Shown one piece after another: positions 54,007 to 64,000 of a DNA stretch of 64,000 bases. This DNA is from Aradus depressus (lineage: Eukaryota > Arthropoda > Insecta > Hemiptera > Aradidae). The notes beneath the pieces are model-generated. The model worked only from the letters and a program-made list of their open reading frames with translations. It did no database searches and was not told where the DNA came from. The position numbers and the translations under genes were made by a program. The number at the start of each line of letters is the position of its first letter. The stretch's first letter is position 1. The stretch is from NCBI GenBank assembly GCA_963662175.1, contig OY759217.1:8868562-8932561 (forward strand). The letters are read 5' to 3'.

Positions 54007-57000
54007 GTAAGTTTGTCACTCCTTAGCCATCCACAGCCGTCTATATCTCTACTCTATACTGTACCAATCCTCATCTCTCCTCTTTGATATTTACATTAGG
54101 TCACCGTTTATCTCTCAAACCCGACATTTTCCTTTCTTCCCGACTTAATCTAATGCCACAAAACAATTTCTAATTTAGTTGAACATTTTATAAAACTCAT
54201 TTGTTATTTTATTTCTATTACTAATTTTCAACCGGACAACAATTTATTTTGATCTGATTACAAGTATACTTTTCTACTTAACATTTTCTTTATGTTGAAA
54301 TTTACAATTTTGAATTGAAAATTTTAAGCGCGGTCAAAGGTAGTTAGTTCAATAATTCTCAACTAGATAGTAGCACATAAAAAAATTAGTAATTTAAAAT
54401 TGCAATGCGAAGGAGGTAATCATTGATGTTTACTGTGTATGTTAGTATTTTATAATTTTTAATTGTTGAAACTGTCCCAAATATTAGACAACTGAGGGAA
54501 CGTGTTAATAATTTAAATGGCAGGGTTGTTGAGGTACATACATATCTCTTGTAAACATGCCTGTTGTTGATTAACCTTATTTGAATGTGACATTTTCGGT
54601 ATTTATCTTTTTATTATTATTTTTATTTGCTTGATACATTTTTATTTAATAGTGTCCAAAAATGTTCCTGTTTTTATATATGTCTGAGTAGTAATTGATA
54701 AAGTAGTCCGCTTCACTTCTGTTGATAATTTTGAATTGAATAACAATTTATTTGTTATTGTTTTAGTATATAACACTATTCAAACATTGAAGTTTTATTC
54801 TCCATAATGTTATGTTCTAGTACAGAGATGAATTATCTGAATCAGCGTGATATTGACTTCGGTTATTAGCACTTAAATTATAATCGTTTCATGGTAATTT
54901 TTAGTTTTATATTCTTGAATGGCAAATATTTTACGTTCTTTGTTAATAATTTTTCCCTATAGGGTTATGGAACCACCTTTTACTGATTGATAAAATTTTC
55001 TGTGATTTCTAGTTGCAGATGTTGCCTGTGGACGACTGCCTCGAAGAGCCAAGATCATCGGAGGACTCGAAGCTTCTCCCGGCGAATTTCCCTGGATCGT
55101 CTCCATTACAAAACGAGGGGGACATTTTTGTGGAGGAACTATTATCAACAATAAATGGGTCCTTACCGCTGCACACTGCCTCTGCAGGTAAAATATAATC
55201 ACATTCTTTTTAAATCAACCTCATTAATCCGTGAACTTATGAGTTTTAAGTATCTTAATTCTGTGAATTGTGTGTGTATTTAATAGCTAAAATAATTTAT
55301 TTCTTTTTAATTATAATCTAACTTTACATTTGATTTTTAAAAAAAATTCCACGACCCTGGAAGACTTTGCGCTTACATTTACCCAATCGAGGGGCGGGGG
55401 TCGAGTAACTTCTATTGAAATTTGTGTAAATCCTGATACCTACGTCAAAAAATTCAATTCTTCAGAAAATTAAGGACAGGTTTGATTTATAGTGTGTTTT
55501 ATTTAATTAAGCTTATGAACTTCAAGAATTCAATTTTTAGACATAATTTGTTTATTAATTTTTCGACATAATGTTTATAAGCGACACTTTAATTTCAACT
55601 AACCAACATTTTTCGTCTGTTAACTAGAATAATTGAAATTTAAAAACAATTACTACAAAAATGGTACACATGCGACAGGTTCATGATGATGAGTTATTTT
55701 AAACTCTTTTTTTTTTTTTTTTGCACTAAAACAAAAATCCTTACTATTTTTACATACAAGGTTTTTGTCACTTTACCAGCGATATCGCATTACAGTTGTT
55801 ATGTAAGTCAGTGACATCATGTATTTTTGTCTGCAAGGTGATGGGCTCTTCCTGGTCTGACATCACATTTTTGTATCAGACAGAATCTTGATAAAATTTT
55901 CAAAAAAAGAAATATATATATATAGACTTGTTTATTATTGATCTGGTCACACACTGAAGGGTTCCGTAGGTGAATAATGCTTTGATGGGCTAATAAATAA
56001 ACATTTAATTAAATATATTGTTTTTTAATATATTTAGGTTCTGTGCCATACATAGTCAATGATTCCATATTCCAGGAAATAAATAATTATTATTCAATAA
56101 AAACTCAATTGTTATTCACTCAATATAAATAATCTTAAAAAAACGTTAGACAGTTACAATAGTCGAAACTCGATAAATCGAAACTGAGGGGAAAGAAGAT
56201 GCATTGGAGGAACCTAACAATCTCAAGGCAAGCAAAATAATAGAAAAAAGTCGTCAGTCAACCACCGGCAATGTACTTCCCCAGAACGAATTCCTCTTAC
56301 TCAATTTTGTGTCGATAAGTTCATTACATGGGTAGTTATTAGGATTTTTGAGTTGAGCCCCTTCCCCTGAACTCCTTTTTCCCTGCGGCTGATTTTGCTG
56401 AAAGTTAACATATGTCGTCCTTATAGGAATTTGAATTTATAATATAAACTTTCATGTCGATATATTCATTACAACGGCGTATTCATTACAATCCCCCCCC
56501 CCCCCCCCCCCCTCCTTCCCTTTGGCAGATTTGGCTGAATATCTGTGGGAGGCGTCCATTGGGGGTTCTGAATACATATATAAAGTTTTGTGTCGGAACA
56601 TTCATTCTATCGGGAGTTATCGTGTTTACAGACAGAGAGATAGACATAATTTTTTTTTTCATTTTTGGAATCAGGGTATCGAAGTATATACAATTCCTGT
56701 GAAAATTCAACTTCGAATTTCTGATACATTGCGTAACTTCGTATAGGTGGGGAAGTAAAACTTTCTATCAGACTTCGGAAAACAAATGAGACATCTCAGA
56801 GGTGTTGAGTTTTAAAAGAGAAACTATACGGACGGATTCATTAAACGATTTAATAGAAACGTTAAGAGACAAGTTCGCTGATGCATATGTAACGAATTTT
56901 GAGTTATAGAGCCTCTCTCAGGGCTTTTTTACACTTAACATCATACATATGCAAGTATAAGGACTTGTATGAGGTACAATTGGAATATACTTGTCGTGGT

Positions 57001-57774
57001 ATACCATCCAACCATTGACTTGTATGAGGTACAATTGGAACAGACTTGTCGTGGTATACCATCCAACCATTGACTTGTATGAGGTACAATTGGAACAGAC
57101 TTGTCGTGGTATACCATCCGACCATTGACTTGTATGAGGTACAATTGAAATAGACTTGTCGTGGTATACCATCCAACCATTGACTTATGTTCAAAGATTT
57201 TGTGATAGTAGGAATGTCCCTAATACTTAGTACATCGGTACATAATATAGAACATAAAATTATTATCATTTTCATTTCAAAAGAAGTAAATGTTGTAAAA
57301 ATAATCAAGAACAGATAATGACTAGCAAGAAATTAAATTTCTTTCAACTCAAATGAAGACCACAAAACAAAATATATAACAAACATAGTAATCAAATAAA
57401 TATCAAGAATAAAACGAACATATTACATTTGTTAAGTTGAAAAAGTAAATAATCGGTTCAATCAACTAATGCCCTTGGCCTTCACACTACTGTAAAGCAG
57501 TTTCCAACGTTGTTCGACTGCCAACAGCGGAACTCTGGTATCATCACCCTACTTAGCGTAACTTACGAGATTGGTTGTTAAAGTAGCACTTGGCAACTTC
57601 AACGGACTGCTATAATCAAGTATGCACCCAGAAATTAAACAGCCTGTATTTATTCATAGAATCGACGTTCGAGGTTAGATCTTGGGTTGCCTCCTAAATT
57701 AGATTATTTTTGTTTTAGAATTAATGTAGAAATCAGTTTTAGTAAGTATACGGATTTATTATTAAAGAAAAACG

Positions 57775-57841
<67 letters not shown>

Positions 57842-60800
57842 TATGGGAGTACTTTCGGTGTTGCTATTATCTTCAGACACGACTTGACAACATTTTTGCG
57901 AAAGTACTCCCATTATATATATATTGTGAAATAGACAATATTTTTTTAAAACATACTTTTTTCTTTATTTTTTAAAAATATATATAATACTCATATATGT
58001 GTTTCGTATGTTACGGTATACGTGAATAGGCGGTGAATATGGACATTTCCCAAAAAGATGGCTATAGATGAAACCTTTAATTTGATTGGCTCCTTAACTA
58101 AAACGACCGACGGGAGAGTCAATATTTTATATTTTCGTATATGTAATATGATTTGTTCTTTTCATGTCATATCATATATCGAAAGGAATACAATGTTGAC
58201 CCTCCCATCGGTCCTTTTAGTGAAGCATTATATCATATTGGATAGGTAAACGTATTTCATTCGTAAAACATCGTATTTTCGCCAAATGTCTAGGGGGATT
58301 TGCACATTGACCGGTGAATCTGCACACCAGCTACTCCACTCAAATTTACCGTAGCATATATAAGTTCTTATATATTTCTTCATAAGTATTGTATTTTTAG
58401 TTTTTGTCTTATGACACATATTATGTTCATTAATTAATTTTCCTTCCCAATTCTTATATATTTAATTATTTATCTGGAATCCAGACTCATTCAGAAAAAC
58501 TTATCTTTGAACAAATAAAATGCCATTCATTCATTCACTGGTTGTTGTTTTAGAAAACACTTTATGGAAAAAATAATACGTAAGTAATAATTATTATTTT
58601 TTTTCGTTATAACAAGAAAAAGTGTGTCGCGACCCCAAACTATGTTACCGCAATCCAACTCTCAGACCACCTTTTTTTTTTAGGGGTTAGTTGTGCGGAT
58701 GAGATAAAGTTGACTCTCGGGTCTCCAGTGTAGGTTAGTTGGTGATGTTGTTTGTCTACAATAGGTATGATTCAATAGTTGGTGTGTTCTCATTATTGAC
58801 GGTGGAAGTATGTTATGGGAGCTATTGGGTTACCCAATGGACCCACTTGAAGGCCACATTTGACATATGATAAATGTGCCTCCTAGATCTGGGCATGTCA
58901 TGTGTATCTGGGCCAGCTTGATGCGGCGCTACAGGCTGCCCATAGGGGCAATGCCAGACCAACCCAGTATCTACAATCCAGGAGTTATCTTTATTGACAA
59001 AACGCGTGCGCTTCTAAACAACAACAAAATAAATAAAAACAATTTGAAAATAAATAATGTATTGTAATCTGTGGACATAGTTTGCTGCTATTCAAACGAA
59101 ACATCGAACTCAACTAAACAACTATTAATTTGTTTTAACATACTTCATTAGAAAATAAAGACAAAAATATATAAATTTTGTTGAAGCCGCACGGCGCAAA
59201 AAAATTTTTAGAACCGCCCACAATGTTCAGTCTTTAGCTGACACTAACACCAATACGTTCCAAGTTACTCAGGACTGTAAGGGATCTAAAGACTTCACAA
59301 AAAGGTTCACGACCAAGAGCATAATGTTTTTTTGGACTTTGACCTACAAAACTCAAAAAAAAAATATATACTTTCGGAATATAATATATAACTATATTAT
59401 ATAATAATAATTTATTTAATCAAATTGAGTGCGCTGTCCGAACTTTCCAAAACTTCTTGATGTCCCCATGAGAAAGCTCCGACTTGCCCATATTTTTCTC
59501 TTAAGTTTGTAGACTGAAAAATGAATTAAGAGCTCACCTTTTTCTGCCCCAATTCGGAGTATTCAAAAGGACGGTAAACACTAAATAGGTCGGCTATTTG
59601 TGATTGTTTTCAATTTTGTTTGAAAATTAATGTGAGTGATTCGAAATTCTCGGCTCAAACTGCTGTAGCTATATACGCCATATTTCCCACTGACTTACCA
59701 CTATCTATCTAAAAAAATGTAAAATGTTTTGACTGAAGTTAATAAAATTTGTTGAAGGCACAGCCAATGAGAGCACGACCTCGTGTAACTCGATAACAAT
59801 ACCCCGTAGAGTGTTGCGGTTTTCTTCATTAGGTTGCACTTAATAATTATAATTTTTATATCATTTTAATTTCTTTATTTTGAATATTTCTAATCGGTAA
59901 ATGTGATATCGGTGATAAAAGAGAACAGTACAAAATAAATTACAACAAAATAAAATGTAAATTAATTTATTATAATTTAATAAGTATAAAAAAAACCTCA
60001 CACTATACAGTAGGACCTCCATATAACGAAATTGAAGGTTACAAAGTAAAAGTTCGTTACATAGAAACTTCGTTATAAAAAAATTGTATTTTTTTACAGT
60101 TTAAAAAAAATATATAAATACATACATAGTATGTACAAATGTATTTAACTTGTGTTTTTATGAAATGTAACACAGGATATTTTGTGTACACCTATATAAG
60201 GTTAAAAATAAATAAAAACACTCAATTTGAGAAAAAAATATACATACATATGTATTTATCTGCATGAAATATATGTACATAATAAAATACAAAAAAATTT
60301 ACTACATTTTATGAAGCAATAGGGAAATGTATACATATCAATTGGTATGTAATTTATTGAACTGGGAAGTATTTTCTAATATCTTGTTGAACATGTGTTT
60401 GTAACTTCTCATAGAAATCCTATCTATTCTCATAGAAATGTTCACAATCGTTTAGCATTTGGAAAACATTATCAGGCACTTCTTCAATGACAGCTGTCGG
60501 GTTCTTCTATGGCGCCTCCCCTTCTCCCATTGTCGCCATTACATAATTATAATTTTAATAATAAAAATTACTTTTTAGATTTTTTTTCGGAGCATTTTAA
60601 TTCGTTATATGGAAGATTTTCTTCGTTATCTGGAAACATTTTATAATGGAATTTCATTTGTCTTTAAAAAAAAATTCGTTACAGAGAAAATTCGTTATAT
60701 AGAAGTTCGTTACGTAGAGGTTCTACTGTACTTACTTTTTAAATTATACTTACTTTTTTATATTTGTTGAAGTAATTAAAAGTAAAAAAAATATAATAAA

Positions 60801-63693
60801 ATATTCTTATGCGGTGGGTGCGAAAAAGGGAATCTTTTTTTGTTTCCCAAAAAATGTTTCTTATTAAATTTCTGACAAATTTTTGTCAGACTTAACCAAG
60901 GTAGTCAAGAAATTATGGATCAGTACAAATAGGTACTGCGCAACCGTTCAAGTGATTTTTTGCTCTGTCAGTATCGTCTCAATTAGTCAATAGTCTCTTT
61001 AACGCAAGTGCTGTGAGTTGCGCAGGAAAATGCGAATGAAGGGAGACATCCAGAGACAGGGGTACCTAGTTTATAATATGTTCTTAAGTGATGTATAAAT
61101 AATTAATTAGTTGTTTGTATTGTTTAGCGGTGATTCGGTGCTGAGAGCTGGGGAGCTGAAAGTGCGGGTGGGCGGTCACGACCTGAGAAATGCTCCGGGA
61201 CAGATCCTTCCTGTTGCCAGCCTTCTCATCCATCCAAATTATGTCTGTTCAAAGTAAGTTCACACTTTGTCTATAATTGCCATTGCAATCCCGGGATCCC
61301 TGATGAATATCAATCCCAAATATTAGGAAAGAGACAACCCCTGGCTTTGTGGGTATTCCTTTTTTTCTTTCACTTCCTCAGATATATGAACCTTAGGGGA
61401 GGTTATGTCATCTGTAGTTATGGAATAACCCATTTATTCAAAAAATTAAATAAAAATTTCTTTGTGTGGGGAGTTTAATACAAACAATCTAATAACTGCC
61501 GATGTAATAAATGTATCGACACAAAATTTACTATGAGGGTCTCTGTACTTCAACATTTGATTTTAAAAGGGGCTGAAATCTGTCTCAATATGAACTAAGT
61601 GTTAGTTCTGCAAAATTTTCAAAATGACGGCCTTTAATTACGAAAATGCGAGCAGTGGCTCATAAATGCTTAATTGTTTAGCTAGGGACATGGCATTTAG
61701 CACGGGAAAATGATAAGGTAGCACAAAGACTGGAGAAATACATGTTTGGTCATGAAAAATATGAGTAAAAAGTTGAAACTAAATAATAATGGGTTGTCAA
61801 AAAAAAGATATCGAAGCCCCCGGTTCCGTTTTTCAAAAATTCCAAAGTAAGGATCAAATTGGCTGAAGTGTGGGCCATTCTTTTGAAGAATAATCGGCTG
61901 AACAATAATCAGCGGAATTCTAATTTCGTTCATTGTATACTTTATTTTTTATTTGTATACAATTCATTTCCAAAGGACGTATTCTACTCATACTTGAAGT
62001 TGGGTCACATTTTTTCTCCTAATTTTTCCACTTTTTTTTTTTTTTGAACCTCAAAAAGTACACAAAACATCTATTATTTTTGGAGGTAATGAGCCTGATT
62101 TGTGTTGTATTCTCCTGCTGATGATTGGTTGTATTTACAGATACCTGAACGACATTGCGCTGCTGGAGCTGGGAGAGGAGATTCTCTGGTCAGATCGAGT
62201 GGGGCCGGCATGTCTCCCCAGTCCTCCCACCCAGACCTTCTCTAATATGCCGGCTGTGGTCGCTGGCTGGGGATGGACCGCCGAGCTCACTGCCAATGGT
62301 AACTAGACACAATATTTAAACTAATTATTCTTAAGAAATTTCTTTCTTTTTTTAATTTTCTTGTTTTTAATTTCAAAACTGGTTAAATAGGAGAAAAGAG
62401 AAGACATTGAATAAAAAAATAAAAATAGCTGGTCAGGACTTTTAATAGTCAAATTGTTCAAGTAAAACTGAAATAGTAGCAATGGTAAAAGAACAATGAT
62501 TTTAAAGGTACCGGTAGGTAGCAGTATAAACCCTGTACCTGGCTGGCACAAACCATCCCGCAAGTCAATATTCGCATTTGCGAACATAGGTTATTTACAT
62601 ACGTACGTTCGTTACTTCACTAAACTTGAGGAGAGTTTAGATCGCTAAATTAAGATGAAACGGTCGAGGACTTGAGGGACTTTATGCAATGTTAATAAAC
62701 ATTTCCTGCAGAGATATTGTGAAACACTTCAGGTTTCAGAACAAATAATGCACTATACAAACGTCTTAACAACACTAAAGACCAAACAGAAACAGAAGAA
62801 AAAAGTGAAGTTTACCAGCTAGAATGTAGTTCTTGTAATTTAGTTTATGTAGGTCAAACTGGAAGATCATTTAAAAAGAGGGTAAAAGAACACTTATCAG
62901 TAATAGGGTTAACACAGACACAACATACAACTCAGTAACATCAACTTTCGCACAACAAATCAACGAAAATAAACATCATTTTGGCATAAATACAGGCCTA
63001 CAATACTACATATTTGTGACTGGTACATTACTCAACTCACTGGAACAACTGGTAATAAGCAGAGCACTTCAAAAAGAAAATTGTATGAACGATCAGACCA
63101 GTCTCAAATATTCACCCCTTTTATCGCCAATAATATAATCCTCCAGTCTCTGTGTACAACGGCTTATCCCAATCCTCTTTTTGATCTGGATCTATTATTT
63201 ATGATATCAACCCTTGGGTTTTTTTACTTCTAATTTCTATAAAATTAGCAAAATGGTTCATAAGATGTTTTGCCTGTCACCCATCGGTATGTTCAGTGAA
63301 ATGTGTTTTTCTTTTTGCATTGAGAGCATATACTTTACCCAGAGATGTCGGCTTCTCTATGCTTCTTATTCAACACTTTTCAAAAAGATACTTACTTATT
63401 ACAGTAATTTTTAAAATTACAATATTTTTTTTTTAATGATGGAAAATCATTTTTTTTTTTTTTTGGTATTTCTTTTTATTAGGTGTTTCACCATATCTCT
63501 ACAAAAAATTGTATTATAATAGTTATTCTATTTGTTTTTAGGAGGTCGAGCAAACGTACTGCAGAAAGTTGAACTGACCGTGGTAGGAAACGAACAGTGC
63601 AGAAGTTGGTACAAGTCTATGGGGAAGAAGGTTAAGATCCACGACTCTCAAATGTGTGCAGGCGTGGAACAGGGCGGCAAAGATTCATGTTGG
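53940..63693 (+). CDS. Secreted trypsin-like serine protease, 3' part outside window
   Basis: Five exons (53940-54006, 55013-55187, 61128-61253, 62141-62298, 63542-63693) join into 226 codons without a stop. Residues 1-20 form a signal peptide. A short pro-region ends in RRAK, with activation after Lys36 to give an IIGG N-terminus. Cys28 and Cys147 can hold the pro-segment to the protease chain. His77 (TAAHC) and Asp127 (NDIALL) are catalytic; Asp223 in KDSCW occupies the S1-pocket position of trypsins, so cleavage after Lys/Arg is expected. The Ser exon (GDSGGP) should lie beyond 64000. There is no CLIP domain. An extracellular role in digestion, immunity or a proteolytic cascade is possible; the sequence does not decide. 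Confidence 0.93.
54007..55012 (+). other. Protease intron 1
   Basis: AT-rich, phase 1, with no element recognised. Two acceptors are possible, tttctag at 55012 and gcag at 55018. They differ by two codons and keep the same frame; the first has the better pyrimidine tract. Confidence 0.8.
55013..55187 (+). CDS. Protease exon 2: activation site and catalytic His
   Basis: Encodes [12 protein letters not shown], then [38 protein letters not shown]. Cys62 and Cys78 form the standard disulfide around His77. Donor gtaaaa at 55188, phase 2. Confidence 0.95.
56175..56760 (+). repeat. Dispersed repeat X copy with C run
   Basis: Contains 'ttttgtgtcgataagttcat', 'tttttgagttgagccc', a pure C run of 20 (56493-56512) and the end phrase 'acttcgtataggtggggaag' (56736), as in the 13740 copy. 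It is the most complete copy in the window. Confidence 0.6.
56962..57185. repeat. 55-bp tandem repeat, four copies
   Basis: gacttgtatgaggtacaatt starts at 56962, 57017, 57072 and 57127. The units differ at a few bases (ggaatatact, ggaacagact, gaaatagact). Overlapping minus-strand frames here arise from the repeat. Confidence 0.92.
57777..57836. repeat. TA microsatellite
   Basis: About 60 bases of TA directly before a hairpin-element relic. Confidence 0.92.
57840..57960. mobile_element. Decayed Penelope-type hairpin element
   Basis: 'gggagtactttcgg' at 57845 and inverted 'cgaaagtactccc' ending near 57912 are the ends of the hammerhead motif of the 2952 family. On the minus strand CTGAAGA (about 57877-57871) and GAAAGTACTC remain, but stem II between them no longer pairs. 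'attgtgaaatagacaatatt' follows, as in the other copies. Confidence 0.5.
58095..58221. repeat. Small imperfect inverted repeat
   Basis: 'actaaaacgaccgacgggag' (58098) is inverted at about 58200-58221 ('ctcccatcggtccttttagt') with few mismatches over about 34 bp per arm. It may be a small foldback element. Confidence 0.55.
60008..60728. mobile_element. pogo-type MITE
   Basis: It starts CAGTAGGACCTCCATATAAC and ends with the near-inverted ACGTAGAGGTTCTACTG, with TA on each side (60006-60007, 60729-60730). 'ttcgttatat' and 'gttac.tagaa' motifs recur subterminally. Ends and target match pogo/Tigger elements. No transposase inside. Confidence 0.75.
61128..61253 (+). CDS. Protease exon 3
   Basis: Encodes [20 protein letters not shown] and [17 protein letters not shown], the calcium-loop region and the strand before the catalytic Asp. 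Donor gtaagt at 61254, phase 2. Confidence 0.93.
61254..62140 (+). other. Protease intron 3
   Basis: It holds an inverted fragment of repeat X near 61490-61545 ('aataactgccgatgtaataa', 'gtatcgacacaaaattta'). The remainder is AT-rich and featureless. Acceptor atttacag at 62140. Confidence 0.75.
62141..62298 (+). CDS. Protease exon 4: catalytic Asp
   Basis: Encodes [14 protein letters not shown], then the conserved PACLPSPP (the Cys that pairs with the pro-region) and [10 protein letters not shown], the GWG turn of the S1 family. Donor gtaact at 62299, phase 1. Confidence 0.95.
62299..63541 (+). other. Protease intron 4
   Basis: Contains the Penelope-like GIY-YIG fragment (62725-63130). The rest has T-rich runs and no other structure. 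Acceptor tttgtttttag at 63541. Confidence 0.75.
62725..63130 (+). pseudogene. Penelope-like element GIY-YIG endonuclease fragment
   Basis: The frame from about 62730 gives [11 protein letters not shown], then [20 protein letters not shown] and FKKRVKEHL: the spacing 'VY.L.C..C...YVGQTGR.F..R..EH' is the GIY-YIG endonuclease found at the C-terminus of Penelope-like retroelements. After a frameshift near 62930 it continues [14 protein letters not shown] and [14 protein letters not shown], the later conserved Glu region. A stop and the shift make it non-functional. 'tgcagagatattgtgaaa' just before it (62709) matches the tail of the hairpin elements at 2968 (17 of 18 bases). Confidence 0.75.
63542..63693 (+). 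CDS. Protease exon 5: substrate-pocket Asp
   Basis: Encodes [20 protein letters not shown], then [28 protein letters not shown]. Cys195/Cys214 form the usual C-terminal disulfide; Asp223 is the trypsin-type S1 residue. It ends in phase 0 at gtaagt (63694), directly before the expected GDSGGP exon. The last 15 bases and the donor are inside a tandem duplication. Confidence 0.93.
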
Positions 63694-63838
63694 GTAAGTA
63701 TGGCAAAGCTTCCTGTATTTGTATCTTGTATATCTCTAGCTGCCAGTGGCGTAGCTACAAAGATTCATGTTGGGTAAGTATGGCAAAGCTTCCTGTATTT
63801 GTATCTTGTATATCTCTAGCTGCCAGTGGCGTAGCTAC
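63679..63838 (+). repeat. 80-bp tandem duplication across a splice donor
   Basis: 63679-63758 is repeated without visible change at 63759-63838. The unit includes the last 15 exon bases, the donor ggtaagtatg and intron sequence ending in ccagtggcgtagctac. Confidence 0.92.
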
Positions 63839-64000
63839 AAATATATGGGGCTCCATTATCAACTGCTTAAAGAAAAGTAAAATAAAAAGTCAGAGGTTCA
63901 CTGGTTCTCATGTCATTATGCAATTTTTTTACCTAGCCTAAGCTGTTCTACATTTAGCTATTCTTAGTCCAAATTCAAAAGTAATCGACGGATATATTTT
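63824..64000 (+). mobile_element. Possible left end of a hAT element
   Basis: cagtggcgtagctac at 63824 followed by 'aaatatatggggctcc' resembles the start of hAT transposons. The same 15-mer is at 63744 through the duplication. The other end, if any, lies beyond the window. No serine-protease exon is seen in this stretch. Confidence 0.3.

Larger units (their letters stand above)
55188..61127 (+). other. Protease intron 2, 5.9 kb, rich in repeats
   Basis: Contains repeat X (56175-56760), a 55-bp tandem array, a TA microsatellite with a hairpin-element relic, a small inverted repeat and a pogo-type MITE. 55190-56170 and 58222-60007 show no recognisable structure. Acceptor ttgtttag at 61127. Confidence 0.8.

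Noticed and set aside
56904..57308. 134-residue minus-strand frame with a repeated motif
   Set aside because: It comes from the 55-bp tandem repeat. The three overlapping frames give the same peptides, and the period is not a multiple of three.

Overview
This is AT-rich eukaryotic DNA with spliced genes, multi-kilobase introns and dense transposable elements. An arthropod, most likely an insect, fits best: a trypsin-family protease gene with a secretory signal, Tc1, mariner, pogo and Harbinger DNA transposons, Helitrons, Penelope-like retroelements, Jockey-type LINE fragments and a tRNA-derived SINE. I cannot name the species from the sequence.

Only two host genes are well supported, and both are cut by the window edges. 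On the left, two plus-strand exons (896-1074 and 3719-3988, joined in phase 0) encode the C-terminus of an immunoglobulin-domain surface protein that ends in a Ser/Thr/Pro stalk and a hydrophobic tail. On the right, five plus-strand exons between 53940 and 63693 encode 226 residues of a secreted trypsin-like serine protease: signal peptide, activation site K36/I37, His77, Asp127 and a specificity-pocket Asp223. The exon with the catalytic Ser lies past position 64000. A weaker candidate is a terminal exon at 36469-36692.

The rest is mobile and repetitive DNA. 222-21705 holds a tRNA-derived SINE family, several terminal-inverted-repeat elements and hairpin elements related to Penelope-like retroelements. 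22435-23340 is a 5'-truncated LINE. 23790-36200 is one nested tandem locus: Helitron 5' ends, a G-rich 144-bp minisatellite, a 66-bp minisatellite and a 441-bp satellite whose monomer contains SINE-derived sequence, with a segment of the locus duplicated. 41406-44686 is a minus-strand Helitron with about 20 nearly identical 129-bp repeats and a hairpin element inserted near its 3' end with a 13-bp target duplication. 44801-53060 holds a dead Tc1 element, a long TA microsatellite, a 95-bp tandem array, SINEs and a hAT-like element. The protease introns carry a pogo-type MITE, short tandem repeats and a GIY-YIG fragment of a Penelope-like element.

The most notable signal is a set of compact hammerhead-ribozyme-like motifs in the hairpin elements, at 3129, 4665, 7779 and 41659 with weaker relatives elsewhere. 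Each keeps CTGANGA, a stem II that differs in sequence but still pairs, GAA, and a self-complementary hexamer (AGTACT, ACCGGT or ACTAGT) as a minimal stem III, followed by an allowed cleavage base. Hammerheads with very short stem III are known from Penelope-like elements, which fits the GIY-YIG fragment at 62725-63130.
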